Assembly: GCF_007827695.1 (NCBI RefSeq)
Contig: NZ_VITA01000009.1
Span: 124,001 to 188,000 of the forward strand
From: Sinorhizobium medicae
Lineage (GTDB): Bacteria > Pseudomonadota > Alphaproteobacteria > Rhizobiales > Rhizobiaceae
Direction: 5' to 3'
DNA: 64,000 nt
Part shown: one piece after another, positions 28,909-37,418 of the stretch
Layout: the number at the start of each line of letters is the position of its first letter
Numbering within the stretch: the stretch's first letter is position 1
Position numbers and translations under genes: made by a program
The notes under the pieces: model-generated
Seen by the model: the letters and a program-made list of their open reading frames with translations, nothing else
The model's database searches: none
Told to the model about the DNA's origin: nothing

Positions 28909-29658
28909 ATGAATGTGAGTCCGGATTGGGGACTGGAGATAGTCGTCAATGAAGTTGAGAGGTCTGCTTGGACGGAAAATTTGAGGGCGCCATTTGAGCC
29001 CTTCGCTGACCTGTTCTACAGCCAGAACGGGCCCATTGTGATCCGCTCTGTCGAATTTGTTGGGCTGACAACCGCGGAAGATGTCTATTTCACGGGCAAG
29101 GACTTGCTCCTGCGCCTGAACGCGAGCATGGAAACCATTGCGGGTCTACAACCCGCCATGATCGGCGCTGTGGTCGATTTCAGAGGCCCTCACCCGAAAC
29201 GGACCAACATCATTGAAGCAAAGGGCATTGAGTCCAAGCCCTTCTTTGGGCGGGCCACGATTACCCAGGTCGATTTGCAAGGACGGCGTATCGAAGCTCC
29301 CGCGTCAGCGTCCCCGGCGCAAGAGCAGATGCAAGCTAGCCTTTTTGATCCCGCTATTGGGGCTGCCATAAAATTCCTGTCGGGCGAGCCCAGCTGGGCG
29401 GAAATATACAAGGCCATCGAGGCGCTCGACAAGACTGGTTTGGCAAGCAGCGCGATATCAGAGAACAAGAAGTCGCTCATGAGGAGAACAGCAAATTCTG
29501 AGGAACGGCATTGGAAAAAGGATCTCGGATTTACGCCTATGCAGCTGGCGGAAGCTCGAGTGCTTATGAAGCGGTGGCTCAGAATGGCCGTTAAGGAGCT
29601 AATCAAGGAGCGATCTACGTCAGCGCAAAAACCGCCGCATCGTCCGCCCGTTCTCTGA
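28909..29658 (+). CDS. hypothetical protein at prophage left end
   Basis: This 249-aa protein is not recognised. Residues 1-125 look like mixed alpha/beta (VRSVEFVGLTTAEDVYF-like segments, FRGPHPKRTNIIEAKGI). The C-terminal 100 residues are helical and basic (AIEALDKTGLASSAISENKK, MKRWLRMAVKELIKE). It is the first gene inside the tRNA-Pro repeat, a place where integrases often lie, but no tyrosine-recombinase R-H-R-Y motifs are visible. Its end overlaps the convergent DNA ligase by 44 bases. Confidence 0.55.
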   Translation: MNVSPDWGLEIVVNEVERSAWTENLRAPFEPFADLFYSQNGPIVIRSVEFVGLTTAEDVYFTGKDLLLRLNASMETIAGLQPAMIGAVVDFRGPHPKRTNIIEAKGIESKPFFGRATITQVDLQGRRIEAPASASPAQEQMQASLFDPAIGAAIKFLSGEPSWAEIYKAIEALDKTGLASSAISENKKSLMRRTANSEERHWKKDLGFTPMQLAEARVLMKRWLRMAVKELIKERSTSAQKPPHRPPVL

Positions 29659-30589
29659 TTCCCTTGAACGATGCGTGTCGCAGCTTGCCGTCATCGGTCC
29701 AAGCGCGATACTCGACTTCTGCGACGAGTACCGGCTCGGTGAAGACGGCATTCTTCCGCCTCAGGCTCACTGCCGGTTTTTTCGTAATGATGGATGCGAG
29801 GACATTGCGCAGTTCGCGCGATAGATCGTGTGACCAGCCAGTTCCGCAGCCGCCGACATAGACGAGCTCTCCGTCCTTGCGCGCGGCCAGCAGCAGCCGA
29901 CCCAGATGACCGGGCACGGTTGACGGCTCGAAGCCGACGATCACAAAGCTATCCCGGCGCTTGCAGGTGATCTTCTGCCACCACTCGCCTCGGCCCGAGC
30001 GGTATGGCTTCTCAATGTGCTTGGCGATGATGCCTTCGAGGCCATGCGCGCAGGCGACCCGGAAGAATTCGTCGCCGTCGGCCTGCACTTCTTCCGACAG
30101 TCGAATGGCCCCTTCCCGCCCGGCGACAAGAGGCTCGAGCAGTCGCCGGCGCTCGCGCAGCGGCAGCCGGCGCAGATCACGGCCGTCGAGGTAGAGGAGA
30201 TCAAAGGCATAGAAGACGATGGCGCCGGCTTCATACGGAGACGGCAAACGCCCGAGCGCCCGTTGCAGCATACCGAAATCCGAGCGGCCATGGTCGTTCA
30301 GAACGACCGCCTCCCCGTCGAGGATAGCGGTTTTCACGGCGAGCCGCCGCGCGTCGTCTGCGATCGAGGGAAACTTTCCGGTCCAATCGTAGCCGCCGCG
30401 CGTGAGTATCCGCACCCGGCCGGGCTCGATGTGGACGGCGATCCGATATCCGTCCCACTTCACCTCATAGGCCCAATCCGGTCCCTTCGGTGGCTTGTCG
30501 ACGAGCGTTGCAAGGGAGGGATCGACCCGCGCCGGCATGGGATCGATTGGCGCGATATCGCGAGGCTTCTTTGAGGATGCTCTGGCCAT
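29615..30589 (-). CDS. ATP-dependent DNA ligase (LigD/LigC-like)
   Basis: This 324-aa enzyme has the nucleotidyltransferase motif I KWDGYR with adenylated Lys44, DGEAVVLND (motif III), the motif IV-V region [20 protein letters not shown] and a C-terminal OB-fold domain with FVIVGFEPS and [10 protein letters not shown]-like strands. It is the ligase-only form; the polymerase and nuclease domains of LigD are absent. It would seal nicks with ATP. ATG at 30589 gives the family length. It belongs to the early or cargo part of the prophage. Confidence 0.9.
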   Translation of the reverse strand: MARASSKKPRDIAPIDPMPARVDPSLATLVDKPPKGPDWAYEVKWDGYRIAVHIEPGRVRILTRGGYDWTGKFPSIADDARRLAVKTAILDGEAVVLNDHGRSDFGMLQRALGRLPSPYEAGAIVFYAFDLLYLDGRDLRRLPLRERRRLLEPLVAGREGAIRLSEEVQADGDEFFRVACAHGLEGIIAKHIEKPYRSGRGEWWQKITCKRRDSFVIVGFEPSTVPGHLGRLLLAARKDGELVYVGGCGTGWSHDLSRELRNVLASIITKKPAVSLRRKNAVFTEPVLVAEVEYRAWTDDGKLRHASFKGIRERADDAAVFALT

Positions 30590-30719
30590 AGCCCCATTAA
30601 CGCACAGCCCCGCGAAAAGCCGAATTGACTCTTTCGGCGTAGAGAACATAATGAGAACATTCATCGGCGATGCGGCGCGCCATCCATCAATCAGCGGCGA
30701 ATGCAGAAAGGCGCGCATC

Positions 30720-31172
30720 ATGCGAACACCTGAAGATGAAATAGGAACCGCAATTGAAGTTGATCTTGCGGTAATGCCCCCACACCAAAGGCGGGCATAT
30801 GCTGGCCTCGACCAGTTTCGCCGTCCTGTCGAGGTGCGCGGCGTCCAGGAACTCGCCAGGGGAATTGCCGAATCCTTCGGGGCCTTTGCCATCTTCGATG
30901 TCGAGACGGTATTGCGGTCTCCGGCGATTGCGCCATTCGTTACGCAGACGCTCTACGCGATCCCGCTCGAATTGAGGCGGGCCGCCTGCGACCGCGATCG
31001 ACTAAAAGCGGAAAGCGCGCGAAAGGAGATGGCGCGTATAATCTCGGCCGCACTTCTGGCGCGATACCATTTCGAACCCCTGAAACACGTCAGCGCCTCC
31101 TGCCATCCGAATTGGGAACAGGCATTCGAGCAGCAGTTTGGCGCCGGCCGAGGAGGCGATCGACATGAGTGA
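30720..31172 (+). CDS. hypothetical protein
   Basis: This 150-aa protein is mainly helical, with [20 protein letters not shown] and [21 protein letters not shown] do not recognise it. ATG 30720 has AAAGG upstream; an ATG at 30651 in the same frame is an alternative. The next gene starts 8 bases before its stop, so the two form a unit. Confidence 0.5.
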   Translation: MRTPEDEIGTAIEVDLAVMPPHQRRAYAGLDQFRRPVEVRGVQELARGIAESFGAFAIFDVETVLRSPAIAPFVTQTLYAIPLELRRAACDRDRLKAESARKEMARIISAALLARYHFEPLKHVSASCHPNWEQAFEQQFGAGRGGDRHE

Positions 31173-31398
31173 CGAACTGGGAGCCAAGCCCCACATTGGG
31201 GCCGGCCCGTATGTCCATTACTGCGAACACCTAGGCTGCACGAAATGGGGCAGCTTTGGCTTCGCAGTCGGCCGCGGCGAGCCGAACTGGTTCTGCACTG
31301 AGCATCAGCCCGAATGGAACAATCGGCCCGACTACCCAAGCGCCGTCGACGCCGCGCGGAATCGATACGGCCACGCAACCCACCCTAGTGCAGGCTAG
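31165..31398 (+). CDS. small Cys/His-rich hypothetical protein
   Basis: This 77-aa protein has the pattern [18 protein letters not shown] followed by [11 protein letters not shown]. The spacing of the cysteines and histidines suggests a small zinc-binding knuckle. Its start overlaps the end of the preceding gene. Similar short proteins are common in rhizobial genomes and prophages; their role is unknown. Confidence 0.55.
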   Translation: MSDELGAKPHIGAGPYVHYCEHLGCTKWGSFGFAVGRGEPNWFCTEHQPEWNNRPDYPSAVDAARNRYGHATHPSAG

Positions 31399-31719
31399 CA
31401 CCGAGAGTATCCATAGATCGGCCGCGCACGGCGCTTGCACTCGATCTCTTCCTTGTATTCGTGGTCGCCACTTGCACTCGGGTTTCTCACCGAAGACCCA
31501 AGCACGTATCGGACCTTAGTCTGGCTCGTTGATGGCAAAGGTCCTAAGCCAGTGACCGAGCGGATCCCTTCGGCCCATGTTAGCGTTGTCACCCCGAGCG
31601 GCACCCTCGTCAGCCGCTCGTGTGAGTGATGGCCTCAGAGTTGCCTGCGTGTCCCTTCTTGGCAGCTCTGAGGCCGAGTTCTATGCCGGTGCTAGTTTGT
31701 TGTGCTGAAGGAATTGTTG
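31399..31719. other. region without a convincing gene
   Basis: A plus frame (31435-31629) and a minus frame (31395-31604) overlap each other. Neither has a good ribosome binding site. The minus frame ends in a basic ECKRRARPIYGYS stretch that could be a real short tail, but I cannot support it. Confidence 0.35.
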
Positions 31720-31905
31720 ATGCGTGACAAAGACGATTTTGGGCTGCCGGAGCGAAGAGCATCAACCGGTCTGCCCCTCAGCGTAATGCTCTTATCGATG
31801 TTGACGATCGTCGTTTATCTGCTCGTCGGCGGCGCCTTCTCGAACAACGGAAGCGGCGTGGTCGCGGTCTATGTTCCTCAGCAAACCGATGCCGAACATC
31901 GCTAA
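31720..31905 (+). CDS. small single-pass membrane protein
   Basis: This 61-aa protein has a charged N-terminus MRDKDDFGLPERRAS, one hydrophobic helix (about residues 19-38, MLLSMLTIVVYLLVGG) and a short outer tail. It has no similarity I recognise. A TTG/GTG start slightly upstream is possible. Confidence 0.45.
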   Translation: MRDKDDFGLPERRASTGLPLSVMLLSMLTIVVYLLVGGAFSNNGSGVVAVYVPQQTDAEHR

Positions 31906-31913
31906 GCTTCGAG

Positions 31914-32102
31914 CTAGCGATGGAATAGCCACCTTCTATCGAGATATTCGTCCGCCTTCGCCTGAGCAGGATTTGCTCGTCGGAGTGCTTCTTGCACGTC
32001 CTTCCGCCTCTGGGCGGCGGTACTTCCGCTTGCTTTGAATGTGTCTACTTCAGTAGAGATGGGGTCCTTGCCTTGGCCTCTCTTCTCTTGATCATCTGCC
32101 AT
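31914..32102 (-). CDS. small hypothetical protein
   Basis: This 62-aa, highly charged protein (MADDQEKRGQGKDPISTEVD, AAQRRKDVQEALRRANPAQA) is helical and hydrophilic. The start at 32102 is chosen because upstream codons are not protein-like. It follows the XRE regulator gene on the same strand. Confidence 0.45.
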   Translation of the reverse strand: MADDQEKRGQGKDPISTEVDTFKASGSTAAQRRKDVQEALRRANPAQAKADEYLDRRWLFHR

Positions 32103-32184
32103 GCATTTTCTCCCCCAGCATCGATGAAGGATAGGAGCCGACCGGCCACCGACAAGGGCTGGAACCTCATGCCCGGTGTTGGGA

Positions 32185-32574
32185 TCATTCTGCCGCCGGC
32201 TGGAGAGCGCCGCCGTCGGCGAGCGTGGCAATCAGATTTGCGATCGCGTCTCTGTGCGCTGGTGATGGTATCCTGTCGAAGTTCCTTGCTACCATCATGG
32301 CATCATCGCTTTGCTCTGGCAGGAGCACCGTGGGTTCGCCCGTGTCAATACCTCTCCAGAACTCGTCCATGCTGCAATTAAGCGCCCTGGCCACCGCAAA
32401 GAGGCTTCCTGCGGCGATCCTCCTCGCCCCATCCTCGCATTTTTTCAACTGTGACCAGGAGACGCCGACAGCCTTCGCCAGTCCCCTCCGGGACACTCCC
32501 GCCAGCTCCCGAACCCGACGTATGTTTGAGCCGATGACAACGTCGATCTCGCAAGTCGTGTTCGTGTTGTTCAT
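32185..32574 (-). CDS. XRE-family transcriptional regulator
   Basis: This 129-aa protein has a standard Cro/CI helix-turn-helix: IGSNIRRVRELAGVSRRGLA, VGVSWSQLKKCEDGARRI and LFAVARALNCSMDEFWRG. A C-terminal helical part may dimerise. It is divergent from the RTX gene, and two inverted repeats lie between them, so it probably regulates itself and perhaps that gene. Confidence 0.85.
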   Translation of the reverse strand: MNNTNTTCEIDVVIGSNIRRVRELAGVSRRGLAKAVGVSWSQLKKCEDGARRIAAGSLFAVARALNCSMDEFWRGIDTGEPTVLLPEQSDDAMMVARNFDRIPSPAHRDAIANLIATLADGGALQPAAE

Positions 32575-32633
32575 GCCTCTTTCCCCACGTCGTTCTATTC
32601 TTAACCTGCGCGCTGGTTATGTCGAGGCGTCTA

Positions 32634-32666
32634 CTCCATTGGAGGAATGCTCACCCGATTGGGTGA
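32634..32666. promoter_or_regulatory. two inverted repeats between XRE regulator and RTX gene, candidate operators
   Basis: CTCC-att-GGAG (32634-32644) and TCACCC-gatt-GGGTGA (32651-32666) lie 7 bases apart in the divergent promoter region. Both contain ATTGG at the centre. Their position is that expected for operators of the adjacent XRE protein. Confidence 0.5.
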
Positions 32667-32786
32667 TTCGACAGGAACAAGCTATTCTGATAATTGTGAC
32701 AACCTAAAATTGCCCGTAAGTGTCTATTTTTTTATTCATTCTGATATTCGTTTTGGCCGGAAACGTCCCGGCTCCCGGAGGAAACC

Positions 32787-34418
32787 ATGGCTACAATTAC
32801 GTATCATTTTCCAGCAGGACTTTACCCAAACCAATACAACCCACCGTTGAGTGGCGTCAGCGTTAACCCGTCTTTCGGCGAACTCGTAGACATGAGCACG
32901 GCGAGCCGTTCGACCACGACCAGTACTTCGGTGCTTTATCGGCTCGACAACGGACTAAAAGTGAAGTTGGTAGGCACCGGGTTCAGTTTTGACGCGAGTG
33001 GCGACGCTGTGGGAGGAACAATCACATCGATAGAAGTCCTTCTGAACAACGGCACAGGATTGATACAAACAATTAGCGGGCTGAATATTTCGCTTGAACT
33101 TTTCCAAGACGCATCGGCCGCGTTCGACAGTTCTGGACTCGAGAGCTGGCTCGCGAGCGGCAACGATACGATCAACGGCTCCCTCGGTAATGATGAAATT
33201 TGGGGACACCTTGGAAACGATGTCCTCAACGGCAATGCGGGCAGTGACCTCGTCACAGGCGGCGGAGGTGCAGACACCTACGATGGAGGAGCCGGGTATG
33301 ATGTTCTGAACTTCCAGGACGCTTATGACTCCCCAACAGCGATAAGAGGCATCAACCTCAACGCCACGGCTGGGACCGTCATTGATCAGTTCGGGTTTTC
33401 GGAAACCTTCCAGAATTTCGAGGAGTTCAGAGGAACCCAGTTCTCGGACACGATGGTGGGATCCTCGGTCGATGAGACGTTTTTTGGATTTGGCGGCCGC
33501 GACACTATTAACGGTGGCGCTGGAATCGACACCGTTCGATACGACCGCGATTTCCAGCGAGGCGCCACAAAGGGTGTCAGCATCGATCTCAGCACCGGTA
33601 TTGCGACGGATGGCTTTGGATCTCGGGACACTCTCACCAGCATCGAGAATATCCGAGCTACTGAATTCAAGGATACCATCGTCGGCAGTTCAGCCGCCAA
33701 CTTCCTCCGCACGTTCGCGGGCAATGATTCAATCAATGGCGGAGGCGGCGCAGACAACATGCGCGGCGGCCTAGGCAATGATACGTATTTCGTGGACAAC
33801 ACCGGTGACATCGTTGACGAAGCGGCCGACTCGGGCGCGGGTACAGATGCCGTTCACTCCACAATCTCGTTCGCTCTCGGTAACACCGCGGTAGTCAAAG
33901 GGGGCGTGGAGAACCTGGTCCTACTTGGCACCGGCAACATAAATGGCACGGGCAATGCCTTGAACAACACCCTGAGCGGCAATACCGGGAATAACATTTT
34001 CAGTGGCTTTGCCGGCAACGATACAATAGACGGGGGCCTCGGCAACGATCTGATAAATGGTGGCCTCGGCAATGATATCCTGACCGGCGGAGCCGGTTTG
34101 GACACTTTCAACTTCAGCTATGCTCTGGATGCCACGAACAACGTCGACACGATCAACGGGTTCGTTGTCGCGGACGATACGATCCGACTGGAGAATGCGA
34201 TCTTTACGGGGATCGTCGGCACCGGCACGTTGACTGCGGCGCAGTTCGTAACCAATACCACGGGCCTCGCTGCTGACGCCGACGACCGAATTATTTATGA
34301 TAGCGACACCGGAAGGCTGCTCTACGACAGCGATGGGGATGGAGCGGGCGGTTCTGTTCATTTCGCCGCAGTCGGAACGAACCTCGGCATCACTGCAAGC
34401 GATTTTTTTGTAGTGTAG
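32787..34418 (+). CDS. RTX calcium-binding protein, probably type I secreted
   Basis: This 543-aa protein carries several blocks of the RTX nonapeptide GGxGxDxLx: about residues 125-172 ([12 protein letters not shown]...), 234-250, 310-335 and 405-445 ([20 protein letters not shown]). Each binds Ca2+ in a parallel beta-roll. The tail ([20 protein letters not shown] ... ITASDFFVV) is the common C-terminal secretion-type ending. No catalytic domain is recognised in the N-terminal 120 residues. GGAGGAAACC precedes the ATG. No type I secretion genes are adjacent, so a host exporter would be needed. An intrinsic terminator follows. Confidence 0.88.
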   Translation: MATITYHFPAGLYPNQYNPPLSGVSVNPSFGELVDMSTASRSTTTSTSVLYRLDNGLKVKLVGTGFSFDASGDAVGGTITSIEVLLNNGTGLIQTISGLNISLELFQDASAAFDSSGLESWLASGNDTINGSLGNDEIWGHLGNDVLNGNAGSDLVTGGGGADTYDGGAGYDVLNFQDAYDSPTAIRGINLNATAGTVIDQFGFSETFQNFEEFRGTQFSDTMVGSSVDETFFGFGGRDTINGGAGIDTVRYDRDFQRGATKGVSIDLSTGIATDGFGSRDTLTSIENIRATEFKDTIVGSSAANFLRTFAGNDSINGGGGADNMRGGLGNDTYFVDNTGDIVDEAADSGAGTDAVHSTISFALGNTAVVKGGVENLVLLGTGNINGTGNALNNTLSGNTGNNIFSGFAGNDTIDGGLGNDLINGGLGNDILTGGAGLDTFNFSYALDATNNVDTINGFVVADDTIRLENAIFTGIVGTGTLTAAQFVTNTTGLAADADDRIIYDSDTGRLLYDSDGDGAGGSVHFAAVGTNLGITASDFFVV

Positions 34419-34437
34419 TTTTGCATCTCACGCAAAA

Positions 34438-34463
34438 GGCCCTCTTCATTCTTGGGGAGGGCC
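34438..34463. terminator. hairpin terminator after RTX gene
   Basis: GGCCCTC (34438-34444) pairs with GAGGGCC (34457-34463). A-rich sequence precedes it, so on the minus strand it is followed by T residues. It lies between the RTX gene and the lysis region, which converge. Confidence 0.6.
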
Positions 34464-34491
34464 AGAGCGACGACTGTGGCGGCACATGGCG

Positions 34492-34881
34492 TTAACGAAG
34501 CCGACCCGATCGACTCCCACCATCCTCGAGCCGCTGCAGGATCTCACGCACTAGACGCATGTCTGAACTGAGATTGTTCAGTGTGCTCTCGACGGCCCGC
34601 ATCGATGTCGCCGCTTCGGCCGCCTGCTTCTCGACGGCCGATATTCGGAGCTCGTGATTGTCGATCTGCCGGAGGGAGACTTCGGCCGCTGTAAGGCGCT
34701 TGTCGAGACGATCGATGGAATTCGCCTGCGAGTCCTGATTGGCGTTCACCCTCTCCCAGGTCGCGCCCCACGCTGTAAGGCCGCCGGCAAAGCCGAACAG
34801 GATCACCAGGGTGTTGAGGTTATATTCAAACCTCCATTTCGGAGTTGCGACCATCTTTTCGGTTTCCTGTGTTTCAGACAA
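34492..34881 (-). CDS. membrane-anchored coiled-coil phage protein
   Basis: This protein has one N-terminal hydrophobic helix (LVILFGFAGGLTAWGATW). A coiled coil then covers the rest (ANSIDRLDKRLTAAEVSLRQ, ISAVEKQAAEAATSMRAVES). It resembles small phage proteins next to lysis genes. TTG at 34881 has GAGGG seven bases upstream; ATG 34854 is an alternative start. Its position downstream of endolysin and spanins suggests a place in the lysis transcript. Confidence 0.55.
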   Translation of the reverse strand: MSETQETEKMVATPKWRFEYNLNTLVILFGFAGGLTAWGATWERVNANQDSQANSIDRLDKRLTAAEVSLRQIDNHELRISAVEKQAAEAATSMRAVESTLNNLSSDMRLVREILQRLEDGGSRSGRLR

Positions 34882-34934
34882 TCCCCTGCCCTCGTAGTGT
34901 GATGCGATTACTGCTGCGCTTCGCCGTGGCGGGC

Positions 34935-35150
34935 TCATTCCGCTTTCGTCCAGACAGCCGCGGCACAGATGCCAACGACGGTCCGATCTATCTTCCGCTG
35001 GTCCGCCGGCGTCGCGCCGCGCGTGCCGATCAGATCAGTGCCCACCACCCGGCGCAGTCCGTCGGCACTTGCCGGCGCCGAAGTCCCACATCCCTGGAGG
35101 GCAAAGGTCAAAGCGAGAGCGGACATCGTCCGCAGTGCGGCCAGCTTCAT
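34935..35150 (-). CDS. o-spanin-like lipoprotein (Rz1-like), overlapping the Rz-like gene
   Basis: This 71-aa protein has a signal sequence with lipobox LQGC (MKLAALRTMSALALTFALQG-C), then a short, proline/alanine-rich mature part. Its first 116 bases lie in a different frame inside the i-spanin-like gene at 35035-35271. A small lipoprotein frame overlapping a small frame with an N-terminal membrane anchor, next to an endolysin, is the classical Rz/Rz1 arrangement. The two would connect inner and outer membranes and disrupt the outer membrane at lysis. Confidence 0.65.
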   Translation of the reverse strand: MKLAALRTMSALALTFALQGCGTSAPASADGLRRVVGTDLIGTRGATPADQRKIDRTVVGICAAAVWTKAE

Positions 35151-35271
35151 TGTTCTGCCTTTCGATGGATTGACGAACGTCGTCACCGCCCTGCCGGTAG
35201 ATCCAGGCAACGACGGCAACGACGATGGCGACAGCGGCCGCAGCCGCGACGAGGCGAGGAGTGGAAAACAT
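35035..35271 (-). CDS. i-spanin-like protein (Rz-like)
   Basis: This 78-aa protein has an N-terminal membrane helix (VAAAAAVAIVVAVVAWIY), then a charged helix (GGDDVRQSIERQNNEAGRTA) and a C-terminal part with two cysteines. It is short for an Rz protein. The ATG at 35271 overlaps the endolysin stop (TGATG), showing coupling to the endolysin. The lipoprotein frame at 34935-35150 overlaps its 3' half. Confidence 0.6.
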   Translation of the reverse strand: MFSTPRLVAAAAAVAIVVAVVAWIYRQGGDDVRQSIERQNNEAGRTADDVRSRFDLCPPGMWDFGAGKCRRTAPGGGH

Positions 35272-36116
35272 CACCCAGCCTCACGAACCCGGCGCACGAA
35301 ATACCAGAGCCCGACGAGCACCGCCGCGACCATTGCGGCGGCAAGCGCCCACTGCACCGGGCCATTCCCCGCAAACAGCGCACCTGCGGCCGAAAGCAGA
35401 CCGCCGAGCGGCCCCCAAGCCTCTGGCTTCTTCAGCACCTCTCCCAGTCCAGTGTCGCGGCTATCCGCCTTGGCTCCGGCTTCTGGCGGGGTCTCGACCT
35501 TTTCCACACTCCTGCCGCTGGCGTCAGCCGCCAATCGCAGCGCATTGCCGCGCACGCCGGGTTGATCCTTCCACTGGCCCTTCGGGTCCTTGCCTGTGAC
35601 GCGGATCGTCCAGCCACGACCGTTGACCGGAAAGCCGGTCCTGCCGTTCGTGAGCGAGCGAAGGAAGCGCATGCGGGCGTCGCAGTAGTCCCGAATGAGC
35701 GTGCTGACGCCGCCGGGGTATTTGCGCACGGCCGCAAGCGTCTGCTCGCCGACCTGGCCGTCCTCGCGGATACCGAGGACCTTCTGCAGGGTCTTCACTG
35801 CTCGGTACGGCCCGGAGTTCACCCCGAAGTCGAAAGCGGCATAGTCGAGCCCGGGCGGCAGCAGATCGCCCCCGCTCTGCCCCCAGTAGGAGCGCCGGTA
35901 GATGTCCTCGGCCTCTTCCCGGCTCACTGCTTTGACCTGGTTGGCCGTGACCGACTTGACGCCGCGGTGCGCTGCCAGAGTGGCGCCAGTCACACCGTAC
36001 TTCGTGCCGACCAGAACGCCGTGGAGCCAGTTGCCCCGGTCGCCTTTGTGATTCGAATAGCCGCCCTCATCTCCGAACATGAGTTCGAGGGCGACGGGAA
36101 GAGTTTCCCGAGCCAT
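35271..36116 (-). CDS. endolysin, GH108-type muramidase with C-terminal membrane helix
   Basis: This 281-aa protein has an N-terminal glycosyl hydrolase 108-like domain: FGDEGGYSNHKGDRGN with the likely catalytic Glu17, then a peptidoglycan-binding-type region (YAAFDFGVNSGPYRAVKTLQ, LGIREDGQVGEQTLAAV). Near the C-terminus is a hydrophobic helix (about 248-270, WALAAAMVAAVLVGLWYFV), which could anchor it or help release. It would cut the glycan strand of murein at lysis. AGGAG six bases upstream selects the ATG at 36116. Confidence 0.88.
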   Translation of the reverse strand: MARETLPVALELMFGDEGGYSNHKGDRGNWLHGVLVGTKYGVTGATLAAHRGVKSVTANQVKAVSREEAEDIYRRSYWGQSGGDLLPPGLDYAAFDFGVNSGPYRAVKTLQKVLGIREDGQVGEQTLAAVRKYPGGVSTLIRDYCDARMRFLRSLTNGRTGFPVNGRGWTIRVTGKDPKGQWKDQPGVRGNALRLAADASGRSVEKVETPPEAGAKADSRDTGLGEVLKKPEAWGPLGGLLSAAGALFAGNGPVQWALAAAMVAAVLVGLWYFVRRVREAG

Positions 36117-36385
36117 GTGATCTCCTGGTTTCATTTTTTGGTGGTTAGTTGCGCGCTCACCGCGTCGCCACACCGCGATGGAAGAGCGGTAGCCATCCTG
36201 AGAGCGCCGAAGAGATCGCGCCCGTATTGGCGGACGGTGAATCTGACACGTACAGAGTGAACGACAGCGATCGCCATCATTAGGGTTCCAAGTATTCGGC
36301 GTGCGCCAATCTCGCTTGGATACATTGACTTTGAGATGAGCCCACCTAATAGTTCGCCCGCTTTCAATGGGGGAACTAAAGCCAA
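36117..36385. other. intergenic region between endolysin and methyltransferase
   Basis: These 269 bases separate divergent genes and probably hold both promoters. A minus-strand frame (36131-36517) crosses the region but overlaps the start of the methyltransferase gene and lacks a convincing start, so I do not call it. Confidence 0.4.
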
Positions 36386-37237
36386 ATGTCGTACACAACC
36401 GCGGAACGATTTACCGCGTTTCTTCTCACGTACTTGCCAAGATTTTCCGCAGTCGCAAGCTTTATGGAGCACGAAACGGAGACGGGCTCGCGATACGTGC
36501 CGCTTCTCGCGGCGCACGAAGCCGTCATTGGAAAGCCAGGCGTCTGCCTGGAGTTCGGCGTATTCAGAGGAGCGTCGATCAACTACACCGGCAAGAAATA
36601 CTCGAAGCGCAAGTTCTATGGTTTCGATAGCTTCGAAGGATTTCCTGACGACGGGCGAACGGATTGGAATCAGGATTTTTCAACTGGTGGAAAGCTCCCA
36701 GAAGTTCCCGCAAACGTCACCCTCATCAAGGGATTCTTTTCCGATACACTGCCCGGATTTCTGACCAACCTGAGGGATGAGGTATGTGTCGTCAATATTG
36801 ATTGCGATATCTACTCCTCGACCAAAGACGTGTTCGACGCGTTGCAGAAAAATAGGCTCCTCAAGCCTGGGGTTGCGATCGCCTTCGATGAGCTGATCAA
36901 CTACAGAGAGTTCATCTGGAATGAAGCATTTGCGCTGTTCGAGATGCTCGAAGCCACCGGTCTTGGAATTCGCTGCCTCAGTGTGCACCAAAGGGTACGC
37001 GGACTTGAGGAAACCCTTTCCATGCTTTGGAATGGAGCGTATCCGAGCTGGGCAAAGCAAACGGAAGAAGGATACCGCCAACAGGCGTCTCTGATACTTA
37101 CCGAGGGTGGTCTGGATATGAGCATTCTTGGCCAGCCGTACAGTAGACGAAGGGTCGTAGAGGTCTCAAAACGGCTCTCGGCGATGGTTATGGCGCACGC
37201 TCCCGATTTGGCCGGCAGGTTTAAAATTTCTGCATGA
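36386..37237 (+). CDS. TylF/macrocin-type O-methyltransferase
   Basis: This 283-aa SAM-dependent enzyme has the TylF-family pattern: motif I VCLEFGVFRGASINYTGKKY, then FYGFDSFEGFPDDGRTDW, the metal-binding-type NIDCDIYSSTKDVFDAL and the FDELINYREF loop. It would methylate a hydroxyl on a sugar, possibly on surface polysaccharide. It lies in the prophage, upstream of a glycosyltransferase on the same strand and against the direction of the virion genes, so it is probably a cargo gene. A terminator follows. Confidence 0.85.
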   Translation: MSYTTAERFTAFLLTYLPRFSAVASFMEHETETGSRYVPLLAAHEAVIGKPGVCLEFGVFRGASINYTGKKYSKRKFYGFDSFEGFPDDGRTDWNQDFSTGGKLPEVPANVTLIKGFFSDTLPGFLTNLRDEVCVVNIDCDIYSSTKDVFDALQKNRLLKPGVAIAFDELINYREFIWNEAFALFEMLEATGLGIRCLSVHQRVRGLEETLSMLWNGAYPSWAKQTEEGYRQQASLILTEGGLDMSILGQPYSRRRVVEVSKRLSAMVMAHAPDLAGRFKISA

Positions 37238-37298
37238 GCCTTCTCTCTCGCCGCCGCATTCCTGCCCAATTGGCCTGATCCACGATATTGCGTTGATT

Positions 37299-37330
37299 TG
37301 CGGCGGCCCCTGCCCTAGAGAGCCGCCGCA
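37299..37330 (+). terminator. intrinsic terminator after the methyltransferase gene
   Basis: TGCGGCGGC (37299-37307) pairs perfectly with GCCGCCGCA (37322-37330), followed by TTTGCAATTTTT. Confidence 0.75.
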
Positions 37331-37418
37331 TTTGCAATTTTTGGGTGTCCTGTCACTTGCATGTGTCAGGACTGCGTTTTAACAACGCCAGGCATCGAAA
37401 CTGGATGGATACTCCGCA

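Noticed and set aside
28909-29658. Phage integrase at the left end of the prophage
   Set aside because: No R...HxxR...Y tyrosine recombinase motifs or serine recombinase motifs are visible in this protein or elsewhere in the window.
31395-31629. Short overlapping frames on both strands
   Set aside because: No ribosome binding site, mutual antisense overlap and no recognisable protein features.
33150-34110. Repeated units that look like a direct-repeat array
   Set aside because: These are the coding repeats of RTX nonapeptides, not CRISPR repeats; spacing is 27 bases within one open frame and there are no unique spacers.
36131-36517. Minus-strand frame upstream of the endolysin as a holin
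   Set aside because: No clear membrane helices, and it overlaps the start of the methyltransferase gene in antisense.
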